64,000 nucleotides of DNA from Wandonia haliotis (GTDB lineage: Bacteria > Bacteroidota > Bacteroidia > Flavobacteriales_D > Crocinitomicaceae). A program made the translations under genes and the position numbers. The notes beneath the pieces are model-generated. The model made no database searches. It was not told the origin of the DNA and was given only the letters and a program-made list of their open reading frames with translations. Position 1 is the first letter of the stretch. The number at the start of each line of letters is the position of its first letter. The stretch covers positions 248,001 to 312,000 of the forward strand of contig NZ_BAAAFH010000003.1 in assembly GCF_039523435.1 (NCBI RefSeq), written 5' to 3'. Shown here piece by piece: positions 43,231-51,622 of the stretch.

Positions 43231-44430
43231 TTAAGACAATAGCCTTGCTAATTCTTCATCATTCCAATGTTTTGCTACCTCAGCAGGTTTTGTTCCTACA
43301 GGAAATACAACGAATTCCTTTGTACTCTCTGCATTCACATCCGCACCGTTCTCGAGTAATATTTCAGCCATTCTTCGGTGTCCCCCTAAATCCGCCAGAA
43401 AATGAAGAGGTGTCCATCCTTTTTCGTCTTTAAAGTTGGAGAATTTATTGTCATTTAGTTTATAGTATTCTTCCAGCCCATCCACTCTTTTACTTCTTGC
43501 TAAATAATGGAGTGGTGTAATTCCTGACTTATCTTTTACATCAAATGTGGCTCCAGCGGCAATCAAGTTTTGCATTAAAGCAGGCTCTCCGATAGAACAA
43601 GCATACAGTATTGCACTATGTCCTTCATCTCCTTCGTCCTCAAAATTTGCCCCATTTTTTATTAAATAAATAATGAGATCAACGGTTTCCCAGTAGTTTA
43701 AATGCTCTTTAGGTGCCCAGGACAATTCTTCGCAAATTTCTTCCTGTTCCCAAGCCGGTAAAACTCTACCTAAGCTATCATCACCGGTATAAGGATTTAT
43801 ATATCGAAAACAGCCATTTATAATTTCATATTTTACGTTAACCCCGTCATTGGATCCCACAGAATCCCAGTTTTTTATCATAGATTCTTCCAAGTAGATC
43901 AGTGCATTCAATAACGGTGTTAAATTGTTATTATCTACCGTATTTATATCAGCCTTTTTATCTACTAAAGTTTGTGCAACACATATTTGACCTAATGAAG
44001 CGGCGGTATTGAGCGCTGTTCTGCCAAAAGCATCTTTATGTTCCAGATCAATTTCTTCAATTCCTTTCAAATCAAATATGTCTAAAAAGTCAATAGCTGC
44101 TGCCAAATGAAGTAAAGAACCTCCTTTATCCGTTACTACTTTTATGTCAGCATTATTTGCCAATAGGAATTCGCATATACTAAATTCCTTTTTTGATACT
44201 GCTAATTGTAGTGGGTAAAAGGATTGGTTATCCGGAATATTGGGGTCTGCTCCATTTTCAAGGAGTAGTTTTACAATATTTTCAAACCCATTAAATGCAG
44301 CACAATGCAGCGCCATAGAATTAGGTCCTTTGTGGTTTACATCTGCCCCCAGTGAAATACATTCCACTACTTTTTCTTCATCTCCGTTTTCAGCGGCAAT
44401 AATTAGTTCTGCGTTACTATCTCTATCCAT
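43231..44430 (-). CDS. Ankyrin-repeat protein
   Basis: This 399-residue protein has about eight ankyrin repeats: 'GDEEKVVECISLGADVNHKG', 'SMALHCAAFNGFENIVKLLLENGADPN', 'YPLQLAVSKKEFSICEFLLANNADIK', 'FGRTALNTAASLGQICVAQTLVDKKADIN', and 'KGWTPLHFLADLGGHRRMAEILLENGADVN' near the end. No signal peptide. It presumably binds a protein partner. It is in the same minus-strand block as the LRR-like and DUF4375 genes, and a decayed ankyrin fragment lies at 46271. An insertion (residues 170-250) interrupts the repeat register. Confidence 0.85.
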   Translation of the reverse strand: MDRDSNAELIIAAENGDEEKVVECISLGADVNHKGPNSMALHCAAFNGFENIVKLLLENGADPNIPDNQSFYPLQLAVSKKEFSICEFLLANNADIKVVTDKGGSLLHLAAAIDFLDIFDLKGIEEIDLEHKDAFGRTALNTAASLGQICVAQTLVDKKADINTVDNNNLTPLLNALIYLEESMIKNWDSVGSNDGVNVKYEIINGCFRYINPYTGDDSLGRVLPAWEQEEICEELSWAPKEHLNYWETVDLIIYLIKNGANFEDEGDEGHSAILYACSIGEPALMQNLIAAGATFDVKDKSGITPLHYLARSKRVDGLEEYYKLNDNKFSNFKDEKGWTPLHFLADLGGHRRMAEILLENGADVNAESTKEFVVFPVGTKPAEVAKHWNDEELARLLS

Positions 44431-44527
44431 TTCTTAATTTTTTATCTTGTTTGATTTCTTTTTACGGTTGATGATTATCCCTCATTTTAACTCTTCCTGC
44501 TTGGCAGCTTAACACGCTCTCTTTTCG

Positions 44528-45472
44528 TTAAAAGAAACCGGTAAAAAAGGGATTTTCGATCTTATAAATTTTGTAGTACTCTTTTTCGTCTTTTAATTCA
44601 TAATTCAAATGTATTTTGATAAAAAACTCGAAATACTTTTCCAGCTCTAAACCTGGAAAATCGTACAGGGCATGTTTTATTATATCGAGTAAGTTTTCTG
44701 CTTTTTTAGTATGAATAGGAACCGTGAGTGTCACTTGATATTTATTCACTTTCTCTAGTGGCAAATCAATTTGATCATCAATTCTTTTTTGCTGATTATG
44801 CTTGTTATTGCCGGGTGACATTAGGGAAGTCTGAAAAACCTCAACATCCGATTCATCTTCATAGATATAATGATTTTCGTGCTGCAATGTGATGAAAAAA
44901 GTTAGGTTCTCTATTCGAACTTCTTCTAAAAAATCGAGTGTCACATCAATGGTTAGTTCACTGATATCATAATTTTCAAGGGTTGTTCGCTCAAAACTAT
45001 TTTTTAACGAAAAGTCAATTTCTTTAACATCTTCAAACTCGATTTTTGTAACATAGCAATCCACTTTTCGTGCTTTAGGTGCAATTAATTCTTTCAGTTC
45101 GGAATTGCCACTACAATCAATTTCTATTGCATTTTCTAGAGCGAGGTGAGTCAATTTATTAAAAGAACATCTTACATTTTTAGCTTTGGGAGCATGCAGT
45201 TCTGTTAATTTGTTTTCGGAGCAATTCACCTCCTCAGCATTATCAACCCGCAATGAAATCAGTTGATTTTTATTGCACCCTACATAAATGGCATCAGGAG
45301 CTTCAAGTAATTTTAGTTGATTGTTTCTACAAAAAACTTTTACTGCATTTGTTGTAAGTTGCTGTATTTTTTGATTACCCGGAACTTTTAAGATGCCATC
45401 TTTATCTACTTTTAAGGAAACCTCTTTTCCTTCAACATCTACAGCCAATGCGTAATATTCTTCTTTATTCAA
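44528..45472 (-). CDS. LRR-like repeat protein
   Basis: This 314-residue protein has about ten leucine-rich-like repeats of the form 'LTxLxAPxAxxVxCxxNxL' ('SLRVDNAEEVNCSENKLTELHAPKAKNVRCSFNKLTHL'), with 'NK', 'CS' and Leu at fixed spacing. The C-terminal third has beta-rich sequence with 'FFITLQHENHYIY'. No signal peptide. It overlaps the DUF4375 gene by 4 bases, so the two are translationally coupled. Confidence 0.65.
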   Translation of the reverse strand: MNKEEYYALAVDVEGKEVSLKVDKDGILKVPGNQKIQQLTTNAVKVFCRNNQLKLLEAPDAIYVGCNKNQLISLRVDNAEEVNCSENKLTELHAPKAKNVRCSFNKLTHLALENAIEIDCSGNSELKELIAPKARKVDCYVTKIEFEDVKEIDFSLKNSFERTTLENYDISELTIDVTLDFLEEVRIENLTFFITLQHENHYIYEDESDVEVFQTSLMSPGNNKHNQQKRIDDQIDLPLEKVNKYQVTLTVPIHTKKAENLLDIIKHALYDFPGLELEKYFEFFIKIHLNYELKDEKEYYKIYKIENPFFTGFF

Positions 45473-45936
45473 AACTGTTCAATATTTTCGGTTACGTAAA
45501 GCAAGTTTTGGTTGAGTATATATTCACCTAACTGATAAAACTCATCCGATAATTTATACCATTCTTCATCCACCTCATTATCTTCTGGTAAATCCTCTAA
45601 AATTTTTCTGCATTCTTCCAGATCATCAGGGATCGTTTTAGCCGGATATATTTCTATTGCTTTTTGAAAAATGTCATCCACTTTGGTGAGTCCTATTTTT
45701 TGAAAAACAACCAACCCTTGAGATATCAAACTATTTGCGTTGTTGTAGAAAAAAGAATTGATTCCTCCCCCATTTATATTGTCTTGAATAATTTGAGAAA
45801 TAATCAGCGGTTTTTCCACTTCATTTAATCGGTCAATGTATCGGCCGTCCTCACATTTATCCCATAGTTCATCAATAATTAATTCGTAAATCTCTTTTTT
45901 ATTGTCAACTTTTAATTTTTCTAAATATTGTTTCAT
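45469..45936 (-). CDS. DUF4375 (DMP19-like) protein
   Basis: This 155-residue protein matches DUF4375: 'PLIISQIIQDNINGGGINSFFYNNANSL' followed by 'FQKIGLTKVDDIFQKAIEIYPAKTIPDD' and 'ILEDLP'. Family members occur in immunity-type clusters of polymorphic toxin systems, but no toxin is near. The first gene of a two-gene unit with the LRR-like gene (4-base overlap). The inference as an immunity protein rests on family and setting. Confidence 0.7.
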   Translation of the reverse strand: MKQYLEKLKVDNKKEIYELIIDELWDKCEDGRYIDRLNEVEKPLIISQIIQDNINGGGINSFFYNNANSLISQGLVVFQKIGLTKVDDIFQKAIEIYPAKTIPDDLEECRKILEDLPEDNEVDEEWYKLSDEFYQLGEYILNQNLLYVTENIEQF

Positions 45937-46082
45937 AATATTTCAGTTAAAACAATCAGTTTCACACTTGAAGTAAAACGTACAATACTTTTTATTTTAG
46001 GAGTGTTTTCTGTGCACGTTTTATCATTAAAATCCATATAACTCCCACCTGCTTTTTCAAGGTGCGAAATCTTATATCCGCC

Positions 46083-46241
46083 TTAACAAATAACATATAA
46101 TTTGAGCATTTTCCCATCTCTTTTTACGCCAAAAATGTAACCTTCATCATTTATTAGGTAAGATGTAACATTGACCGGGTAAGATGTTAGGTTGAAAGAG
46201 CAAAATATGGGGTGAAAATAAAAGTTACAGTGCCTTCCCAT
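46083..46241 (-). pseudogene. Short protein-like frame, probable gene remnant
   Basis: A 52-codon minus-strand frame ends 'INDEGYIFGVKRDGKMLKLYVIC', which has the look of a real protein end. The start region is not convincing. It lies between the DUF4375 gene and the ankyrin fragment, a region with an imperfect direct repeat (GGTAAGATGTAACAT and GGTAAGATGTTAGG). It could be the tail of a decayed gene. Confidence 0.3.
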
Positions 46242-46270
46242 CTCGATCTTTAGTGATTCTAACTTCTGAA

Positions 46271-46551
46271 TTACTTAATCGTGGGTTTTTCATATTTATC
46301 AACTCTTATATTCACCGTAATACTTAACAATAGTTTAAGTATTTCCTTGTCGCAACTCATTTCAATAGCCGCTTCGTAATTGGTGTAATTTTTAAATTTC
46401 AGGTAGGGATCGGCACCATTTTGCAACAGAATCTCAACCATTTCAACATTGTTTTGATGGATCGCTTTAAAGAGCGCATCTGCACCTTTTTTATGCCTCA
46501 TGGTTACATCGGTATTATGCGCTTTGAAGAAAATTAATAATCCATTTTTTT
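46271..46551 (-). pseudogene. Truncated ankyrin-repeat gene
   Basis: The last 76 codons (from ATG 46501) encode one ankyrin repeat, 'GADALFKAIHQNNVEMVEILLQNGADPY'. The frame is open to 46551 and encodes 'GLLIFFKAHNTDVT', the end of a preceding repeat, but there is an in-frame stop (46552-46554) and no start codon beyond the internal ATG. So this is the 3' end of a longer ankyrin gene. It could still make a short product. The region 46555-46770 holds no recognisable gene. Confidence 0.55.
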
Positions 46552-46770
46552 TCAGTTGTTTACATGAGTTTCTTCATGGTGTTTAACAGCTGTTTTTGGT
46601 TAATTGAATAAACGCTATCTACGGTGATTAGTTGCATGTATTACCAGTTGATTTAGGGAGTAATCACCTAACTATCATGAAGACAATAAACTAGCATAAA
46701 TAAAATTTGAGAGAGTGCTAAAATAAGCGAGAACAAGTAATGATTTTATAACCAGTGTTTGCAGCGTTTG

Positions 46771-47511
46771 TTATGCCATTCCACCATTTATTCCAAAGTT
46801 TTGTCCTGTAATCCATTGAGATTTTTCGGAAGCTAAAAACGAAATGATTGAAACAATATCATCTACCTCGCCAATTCTACCAAAGGCTGATAAATTTGCA
46901 ATTCTGTCAATTAGTTCTTGTGGTTTGTCCTTGCGAAATAATTCTGTATTCAAGGGTCCCGGTAAAACAGAGTTAACGGTAATTCCTTTGTTTCCGATTT
47001 CTTTAGCAAAAACTCTTGTCATTTGCTCTACAGCTGCTTTCGTGGCGGAGTAAATAGCATAAGTTGGCATCATTAATCGGGAAGTAGTACTTGAGATATT
47101 GATTATTCTTCCATTCGTTTCCAATTTTTCAGCAGCCAGTTTCATCATCAGGAAAACACTCTTTACATTGATAGAAAATTGACGGTCAAACTCTTCTTCA
47201 GAAAAATCTTTCAGGAATTTTGTGATCATGATTCCGGCATTGTTTACTATAATGTCTACTTTTCCAAAGTGTTCAATCGTTTTAGTAAATAATTCATTTA
47301 CTTCCACACTTTGGCTAATGTCCGCTTTTATAGCAATAGCATTTCCGCCATTTGAGACGATTTCTTGTACAACTGAATTGGCTTCTTCCGGACTAGCGTT
47401 GTAGTTTATAATTACGTTAGCGCCTTTTTTTGATAACTCAATTGCGGTTTTCTTTCCCAAACCTCTTGATGAGCCTGTTACGATTGCAGTTTTGTTTTTT
47501 AATTGTGACAT
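46771..47511 (-). CDS. SDR-family oxidoreductase
   Basis: This 246-residue classical short-chain dehydrogenase has the NAD(P)-binding 'TGSSRGLGK' (GxxxGxG), 'NNAG' and the catalytic S..Y..K: 'ISSTTSRLMMPTYAIYSATKAAVEQ'. The tail 'GQNFGINGGMA' is typical of 3-oxoacyl-ACP reductase-like SDRs. NADP is favoured by 'SSR'. An AraC-type regulator lies 43 bases upstream on the same strand, a common regulator-oxidoreductase pair. The substrate is unknown. Confidence 0.9.
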   Translation of the reverse strand: MSQLKNKTAIVTGSSRGLGKKTAIELSKKGANVIINYNASPEEANSVVQEIVSNGGNAIAIKADISQSVEVNELFTKTIEHFGKVDIIVNNAGIMITKFLKDFSEEEFDRQFSINVKSVFLMMKLAAEKLETNGRIINISSTTSRLMMPTYAIYSATKAAVEQMTRVFAKEIGNKGITVNSVLPGPLNTELFRKDKPQELIDRIANLSAFGRIGEVDDIVSIISFLASEKSQWITGQNFGINGGMA

Positions 47512-47553
47512 GTAATCTCTATTTTATAGAACAAAAGTAAAAGAGGAAAGAGG

Positions 47554-47943
47554 TTATTTACTGGTGAGAGTTTCAGAATTTTTATGTGATTGGAATTTAT
47601 GCTTTCTATAAGCAGATGGCGTTTCACCGGCATGCTTTTTAAAGTATTTGGTGAAATTGGAAGGTTCGAAAGTAAGTTTATAGGCAATATCAGCAATTGT
47701 CTGTTCAGGATTATTTAAAAGACTTTTTGCAACGGTTATGGTTTTTTCATTACAAATATCACAAGGAGATTTCCCGGTTGTTGCTTTGATTGTGTTACTA
47801 AGGTGAGTTGGGTGTATGTGCATTATTTCTGCCACATCATGAATTTCTAAAAAATCGTCCACCTCTCCCTGAACAATTTTTTCTAAATGATTATCAAGAA
47901 TAGTCGTAAATTCTTTTGTTATTTCTTCAGGTCTTTTGATCAT
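47554..47943 (-). CDS. AraC-family regulator (short, DNA-binding domain only)
   Basis: This 129-residue protein consists mainly of the two AraC helix-turn-helix units: 'DVAEIMHIHPTHLSNTIKATTGKSPCDI' and 'TIADIAYKLTFEPSNFTKYFKKHAGETPSAYRK'. There is no sensor domain. It lies 43 bases before the SDR gene on the same strand and is probably co-transcribed and its regulator. Confidence 0.85.
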   Translation of the reverse strand: MIKRPEEITKEFTTILDNHLEKIVQGEVDDFLEIHDVAEIMHIHPTHLSNTIKATTGKSPCDICNEKTITVAKSLLNNPEQTIADIAYKLTFEPSNFTKYFKKHAGETPSAYRKHKFQSHKNSETLTSK

Positions 47944-48016
47944 TTAATTTACTTTAAAAGTGTCAGGGCTAGTTAGACTAAACTGCATTTCAACCCAGTT
48001 TAAGCTTTGTAATATT

Positions 48017-48451
48017 TTACCATTCCCGTGTTGCGATCAGTTCTTCAATGTCTGCATCATAACCATAGGCTTTGGCTATCAGTTCAAAGTCTGCGGCTAA
48101 ACATTCTCGTGCTCCAGTCTCTATTTCACTATTATTATCAAAGAATTCATCCTGTAAATCATTTATCTCATCAGTTGCTGTTTGTGTCAATTGATATAGT
48201 CCCTGGAGATCATTTGGTTTTTGTATTTCAATTTCCTGACATAGTTTCAAAAGAATACTCTTGCATTTATCCACCAAAAACGTTGGAAAATAAGAATCGT
48301 TATACATGCAATCTAAAAAGGCATAATTTTTAATGGTCGAATTGCTTAACTCTGATTGTTCAATCATCTTATTATTGCTTGAATTTTGGGGTATACTTGA
48401 ATTACATGAAAGTAACCCTACAAATAATAAAAAACAAATAGTTTTTGTCAT
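48017..48451 (-). CDS. DUF5713-family protein with lipoprotein signal
   Basis: This 144-residue protein matches DUF5713: 'LDCMYNDSYFPTFLVDKCKSILLKLC', 'LYQLTQTATDEINDLQDEF' and 'EIETGARECLAADFELIAKAYGYDADIEELIATREW'. The family is normally cytoplasmic as far as I know; this copy begins with a lipoprotein signal 'ICFLLFVGLLSC' (C at residue 16), which is unusual. It begins 12 bases after the preceding gene's stop, so the two are probably co-transcribed. Confidence 0.72.
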   Translation of the reverse strand: MTKTICFLLFVGLLSCNSSIPQNSSNNKMIEQSELSNSTIKNYAFLDCMYNDSYFPTFLVDKCKSILLKLCQEIEIQKPNDLQGLYQLTQTATDEINDLQDEFFDNNSEIETGARECLAADFELIAKAYGYDADIEELIATREW

Positions 48452-48463
48452 GTTTAAAATTGA

Positions 48464-49150
48464 TTACAACGATTCAAATAATTTATGATTCATTGGCAGC
48501 TCCCAAATCTCAGTTTCATAATTATAGTATAACCCATACCATTTGATTTGAACCGAGCTGGGATGAATTTGATTTATTTTATTCAACAAGGTATCGATTT
48601 CTTCCTCATTTAGCCTTTTGCAACCTACAGAAAATCTAATCCAGTCTTTTTGGTTATAGTTGATTTCGGAAATAAAAAAAGCAATAGTTTCATCGGGGTC
48701 TGAGCCAGCAAAGTATGTGTGTTCAGGGCTATTCGATGAGATGCTGATTGGATCAAAATCTACTGTCGGAAAAACAACTTTGATTTGGTTTAAAACAACT
48801 TCCAACTCCAATTTTTTTTCTGCTATAAAGTCAAAACTTGCCTGTGTAAATTCAGATTTTTTATAAGATATAAACGTAATGATTGATTCGTAACCCACTA
48901 AAGTTTCGTTTACACAATTTCTTAATTCATTGAAATTTGGAGTTTCTCCGAAATCAAGCAGTGCTGCTTCAATAAAATCAACACCGCGGGCAGATCCAAA
49001 TCCAATCCCTAAATTCATCAGGCTGGCGTCTAACGATGAATCGACTGATTCTAATTCTCTTTCAGTGATTTGTTCAACAAAATCAATTCTTAATTTGAGG
49101 TCACACGCCCAATCGGAATCCGTAATATTTGGTTGAATTTTTTCTTTCAT
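48464..49150 (-). CDS. Hypothetical protein, 228 residues
   Basis: No domain is recognised. The protein is acidic, with no signal peptide and no membrane segment. It has 'WIRFSVGCKRLNEEEIDTLLNKINQ' and a C-terminal 'WYGLYYNYETEIWELPM'. It precedes the DUF5713 lipoprotein gene by 12 bases and probably shares its transcript. It is in the AT-rich block of immunity-type genes and may belong with them. Confidence 0.5.
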   Translation of the reverse strand: MKEKIQPNITDSDWACDLKLRIDFVEQITERELESVDSSLDASLMNLGIGFGSARGVDFIEAALLDFGETPNFNELRNCVNETLVGYESIITFISYKKSEFTQASFDFIAEKKLELEVVLNQIKVVFPTVDFDPISISSNSPEHTYFAGSDPDETIAFFISEINYNQKDWIRFSVGCKRLNEEEIDTLLNKINQIHPSSVQIKWYGLYYNYETEIWELPMNHKLFESL

Positions 49151-49337
49151 CTAACGAAGTGTAACAAGTTGGCTAAACTGTTTCTGTTCCAACCGAAACC
49201 CCTGTTGAGGTCGGTTATTGCATCTAAGTTATTTTATAAACGTCACTTGGCAAGACAAATGGTCCGGATTTTTGCTTTTTTCGCTTTGTAAAGGAAATAG
49301 AACCCGACTGAAATAAAAAGAGTAACTAGCAGCTTAC

Positions 49338-49368
49338 AAAAACACACAGCTGAAAAGCTGTGTGTTTT
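49338..49368. terminator. Hairpin terminator after lysS
   Basis: A 13-bp perfect stem (AAAACACACAGCT with AGCTGTGTGTTTT) with a GAAA loop, 41 bases past the lysS stop. Confidence 0.9.
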
Positions 49369-49408
49369 ACTTAATTAGTAGCTAAAAGCCTTAATATTGC
49401 TGGAGATA

Positions 49409-51127
49409 TTACTCTTCAATGAGATCAACCATCAAATTATCTTCAATTTTCGTCACTTTCGTTAAGCCTAATTGCCCAAGTGCCTTGATTCCTTTGTCCC
49501 ATTGTTTATTAGATAAACCAGATTTATCTTTTAAGTCATTCAAATTCATTGACTTATGCAATGAAATGATATCAAAAATAACCTTTTCATTTTCAGCTAA
49601 TTCAACCGTTTTCTTCTCTCCAAACTTCTCAGGTCTCATTTGCGGGAAGAAAAGTACTTCCTGAATGGCGGGATTATCGGTCAGGAACATTATTAAACGA
49701 TCCATTCCTATTCCCAGACCGGATGTAGGAGGCATTCCGTATTCCAGTGAACGAAGGAAGTCCTGATCGATTAATCCATTAGCTTCGTCATCACCTTTTT
49801 CAGCCAGACGAACCTGATCTTCGAATCGTTCACGCTGATCGATGGGGTCATTCAATTCGGAGTATGCGTTTGCTATTTCTTTTCCGCAAACCATTAACTC
49901 AAAACGTTCTGTCAATTCCGCATCGTCTCTGTGGGATTTACATAACGGAGACATTTCTTTCGGGTAATCAGTGATGAATGTAGGTTGGACATAATTCCCC
50001 TCACATTTTTCACCGAAGATCTCATCAATTAATTTTCCCTTACCCATGGTGTCGTCAACCGGTATCCCCATTTCTTTGCAGGCAGACCGAAGTTCATCTT
50101 CTGATTTGTTTTTGATATCAAATCCGGTAAACTCAAGGATGGAGTCACGCATGGTAACGCGTTTATAGGGAGCCTTAAAGTCAATTTTATGTTCTCCAAA
50201 AGTACATTCTGTCGTTCCGTTTACAGCAATTGCACAATGCTCAAGAAGACGTTCGGTGAAATCCATCATCCAGTTATAGTCCTTGTACGCAACGTAAATC
50301 TCCATGGCTGTGAACTCAGGGTTGTGCGTTCGGTCCATACCTTCGTTACGGAAGTTCTTAGAAAATTCGTAGACACCATCAAATCCTCCTACGATCAGAC
50401 GCTTAAGGTACAGCTCGTTGGCAATACGCATGTATAAAGGAATATCTAACGCATTGTGATGTGTGATAAAAGGACGTGCGGCAGCTCCTCCCGGAATCGG
50501 TTGAAGTACCGGCGTTTCTACTTCCATATAACCGGCATCATTAAAGAACGAACGCATAGCATTGAACAAACGGTTTCGTTTGATAAAAATTTCTTTGACG
50601 TGTGGGTTTACAACCAGGTCAGCATACCGCTGGCGATACCGCATCTCGGGATCGGTGAACGCATCGTGCACTTTACCTTCAGAGTCTGTTTTAGGCAACG
50701 GAAGAGGTTTCAGTGACTTACTCAACAGAGTCAATTCTTTTACTAGTACAGATGGTTCGCCTACCTGTGTTTTAAATAGCTCTCCCTTTATTCCGATAAA
50801 GTCTCCAAGATCCAGTAACTTTTTAAAGACATCATTGTAAAGTGTTTTGTCGTCTTCCGGGCAGATCTCGTCACGGTTGATGTACACCTGAATGCGTCCG
50901 GATGAGTCCTGTAACTCTGCAAAGGAAGCTTTTCCCATGATTCGCTGAGACATCATACGTCCGGCAAGGCACACCTGTTTACCTTCTTCGAAGTTCTGTT
51001 TTATTTCCTTTGTTAATGAATTAACCGGATATAAATCAGCTGGATAGGGATTTATTCCCATATCTCTCAACTTCTGCAATTTCTCTCTTCGGAGAATTTC
51101 CTGATCGGAAAGATGTGCAACACTCAT
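49409..51127 (-). CDS. lysS: Lysyl-tRNA synthetase, class II
   Basis: This 572-residue class II enzyme has an N-terminal OB anticodon-binding domain ('VCLAGRMMSQRIMGKASFAELQDSSGRIQVYI'), motif 2 'FRNEGMDRTHNPEFTAMEIY' and motif 3 'GLGIGMDRLIMFLTD'. It is longer than the usual 500 residues because of a C-terminal extension of about 80 residues ('PEKFGEKKTVELAENEKVIFDIISLHKSMN...') after motif 3, a feature I associate with the Bacteroidota enzyme. The ATG at 51127 follows the -7 box TATCTTTG at 51193-51186. It is transcribed as a single gene. Confidence 0.95.
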   Translation of the reverse strand: MSVAHLSDQEILRREKLQKLRDMGINPYPADLYPVNSLTKEIKQNFEEGKQVCLAGRMMSQRIMGKASFAELQDSSGRIQVYINRDEICPEDDKTLYNDVFKKLLDLGDFIGIKGELFKTQVGEPSVLVKELTLLSKSLKPLPLPKTDSEGKVHDAFTDPEMRYRQRYADLVVNPHVKEIFIKRNRLFNAMRSFFNDAGYMEVETPVLQPIPGGAAARPFITHHNALDIPLYMRIANELYLKRLIVGGFDGVYEFSKNFRNEGMDRTHNPEFTAMEIYVAYKDYNWMMDFTERLLEHCAIAVNGTTECTFGEHKIDFKAPYKRVTMRDSILEFTGFDIKNKSEDELRSACKEMGIPVDDTMGKGKLIDEIFGEKCEGNYVQPTFITDYPKEMSPLCKSHRDDAELTERFELMVCGKEIANAYSELNDPIDQRERFEDQVRLAEKGDDEANGLIDQDFLRSLEYGMPPTSGLGIGMDRLIMFLTDNPAIQEVLFFPQMRPEKFGEKKTVELAENEKVIFDIISLHKSMNLNDLKDKSGLSNKQWDKGIKALGQLGLTKVTKIEDNLMVDLIEE

Positions 51128-51185
51128 GAGTTGTTTTTTTATATTTTTATTGATTCTAACTCACTATACATTTTGCATAGTCGTG

Positions 51186-51193
51186 CAAAGATA
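51186..51193 (-). promoter_or_regulatory. -7 box of lysS
   Basis: Minus strand TATCTTTG, 58 bases before the lysS ATG. The -33 element is weak. Confidence 0.45.
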
Positions 51194-51306
51194 AATAATT
51201 GTAGGGAAACTTGTTCGTGCCGAATTGAGCCGAAAAGAATGTGGATAAGCGGTGCGTTTTCGATAGCCTGTTTTTTTTAAGAGTAGATTAACAATCGATT
51301 TGTTTT

Positions 51307-51337
51307 TTGTTATACATCAAAATAAAGTCTACATTTG
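51307..51337 (+). promoter_or_regulatory. Promoter of the trpB attenuator transcript
   Basis: TTG (51307-51309), 20 bp, then TACATTTG (51330-51337), both as in the Bacteroidota consensus. Transcription should start near 51343, just before the leader peptide at 51355. Confidence 0.7.
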
Positions 51338-51354
51338 TCTTTCGTTAGACAAGA

Positions 51355-51435
51355 ATGAATACACAGATGAAACAATATTGGTGGTGGCAATTTCGCTTTC
51401 TAAAAAGGGGAGAGTTGGGTTGTTCTATCGTATAG
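51355..51435 (+). CDS. trpL: Tryptophan leader peptide (26 residues, three consecutive Trp)
   Basis: A small frame ATG...TAG encodes MNTQMKQYWWWQFRFLK and then RGELGCSIV. The three Trp codons are at 51379-51387. It lies directly after a good promoter and before the attenuator hairpin, as in classical trp leaders. Its role is to sense charged tRNA-Trp by ribosome stalling. Confidence 0.85.
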   Translation: MNTQMKQYWWWQFRFLKRGELGCSIV

Positions 51436-51493
51436 TTTCTAGTAAATAAATCGTGAAAAGAAAAAAACCGTCGGTCTTCCCGGCGGTTTTTTT
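51407..51493 (+). promoter_or_regulatory. Tryptophan attenuator (anti-terminator and terminator)
   Basis: The terminator is a CCGTCGG/CCGGCGG hairpin (51461-51493) ending in a T-run. The anti-terminator can form between GGGGAGA (51407-51413) and TCTTCCC (51475-51481), which includes the terminator loop and part of its stem. A ribosome stalled at the Trp codons (to about 51401) leaves GGGGAGA free; one that reaches the TAG (51435) covers it and permits termination. This is the expected logic of attenuation. Confidence 0.75.
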
Positions 51494-51622
51494 ATGCAAA
51501 ATTTTTTGAAAATGATATACCGGAGAACCTGGCGGGAGCCCCGCCTGAAGTAAGAAGAAAGTAAGTGGGTTGCAACATGTGACTGTAAGAAGAGTATTTG
51601 TAGAATTTTAGAAAAAAGAAAG

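Noticed and set aside
46085..46240. A small complete gene instead of a remnant
   Set aside because: The N-terminal part shows no conserved pattern, there is no clear ribosome binding site, and only the last 25 residues look like protein. It is kept as a low-confidence remnant.
51531..51545. Second hairpin (GGCGGG-AGC-CCCGCC) as a further terminator of trpB
   Set aside because: It is not followed by a T-run and lies before the start codon, so it is at most a secondary structure in the leader.
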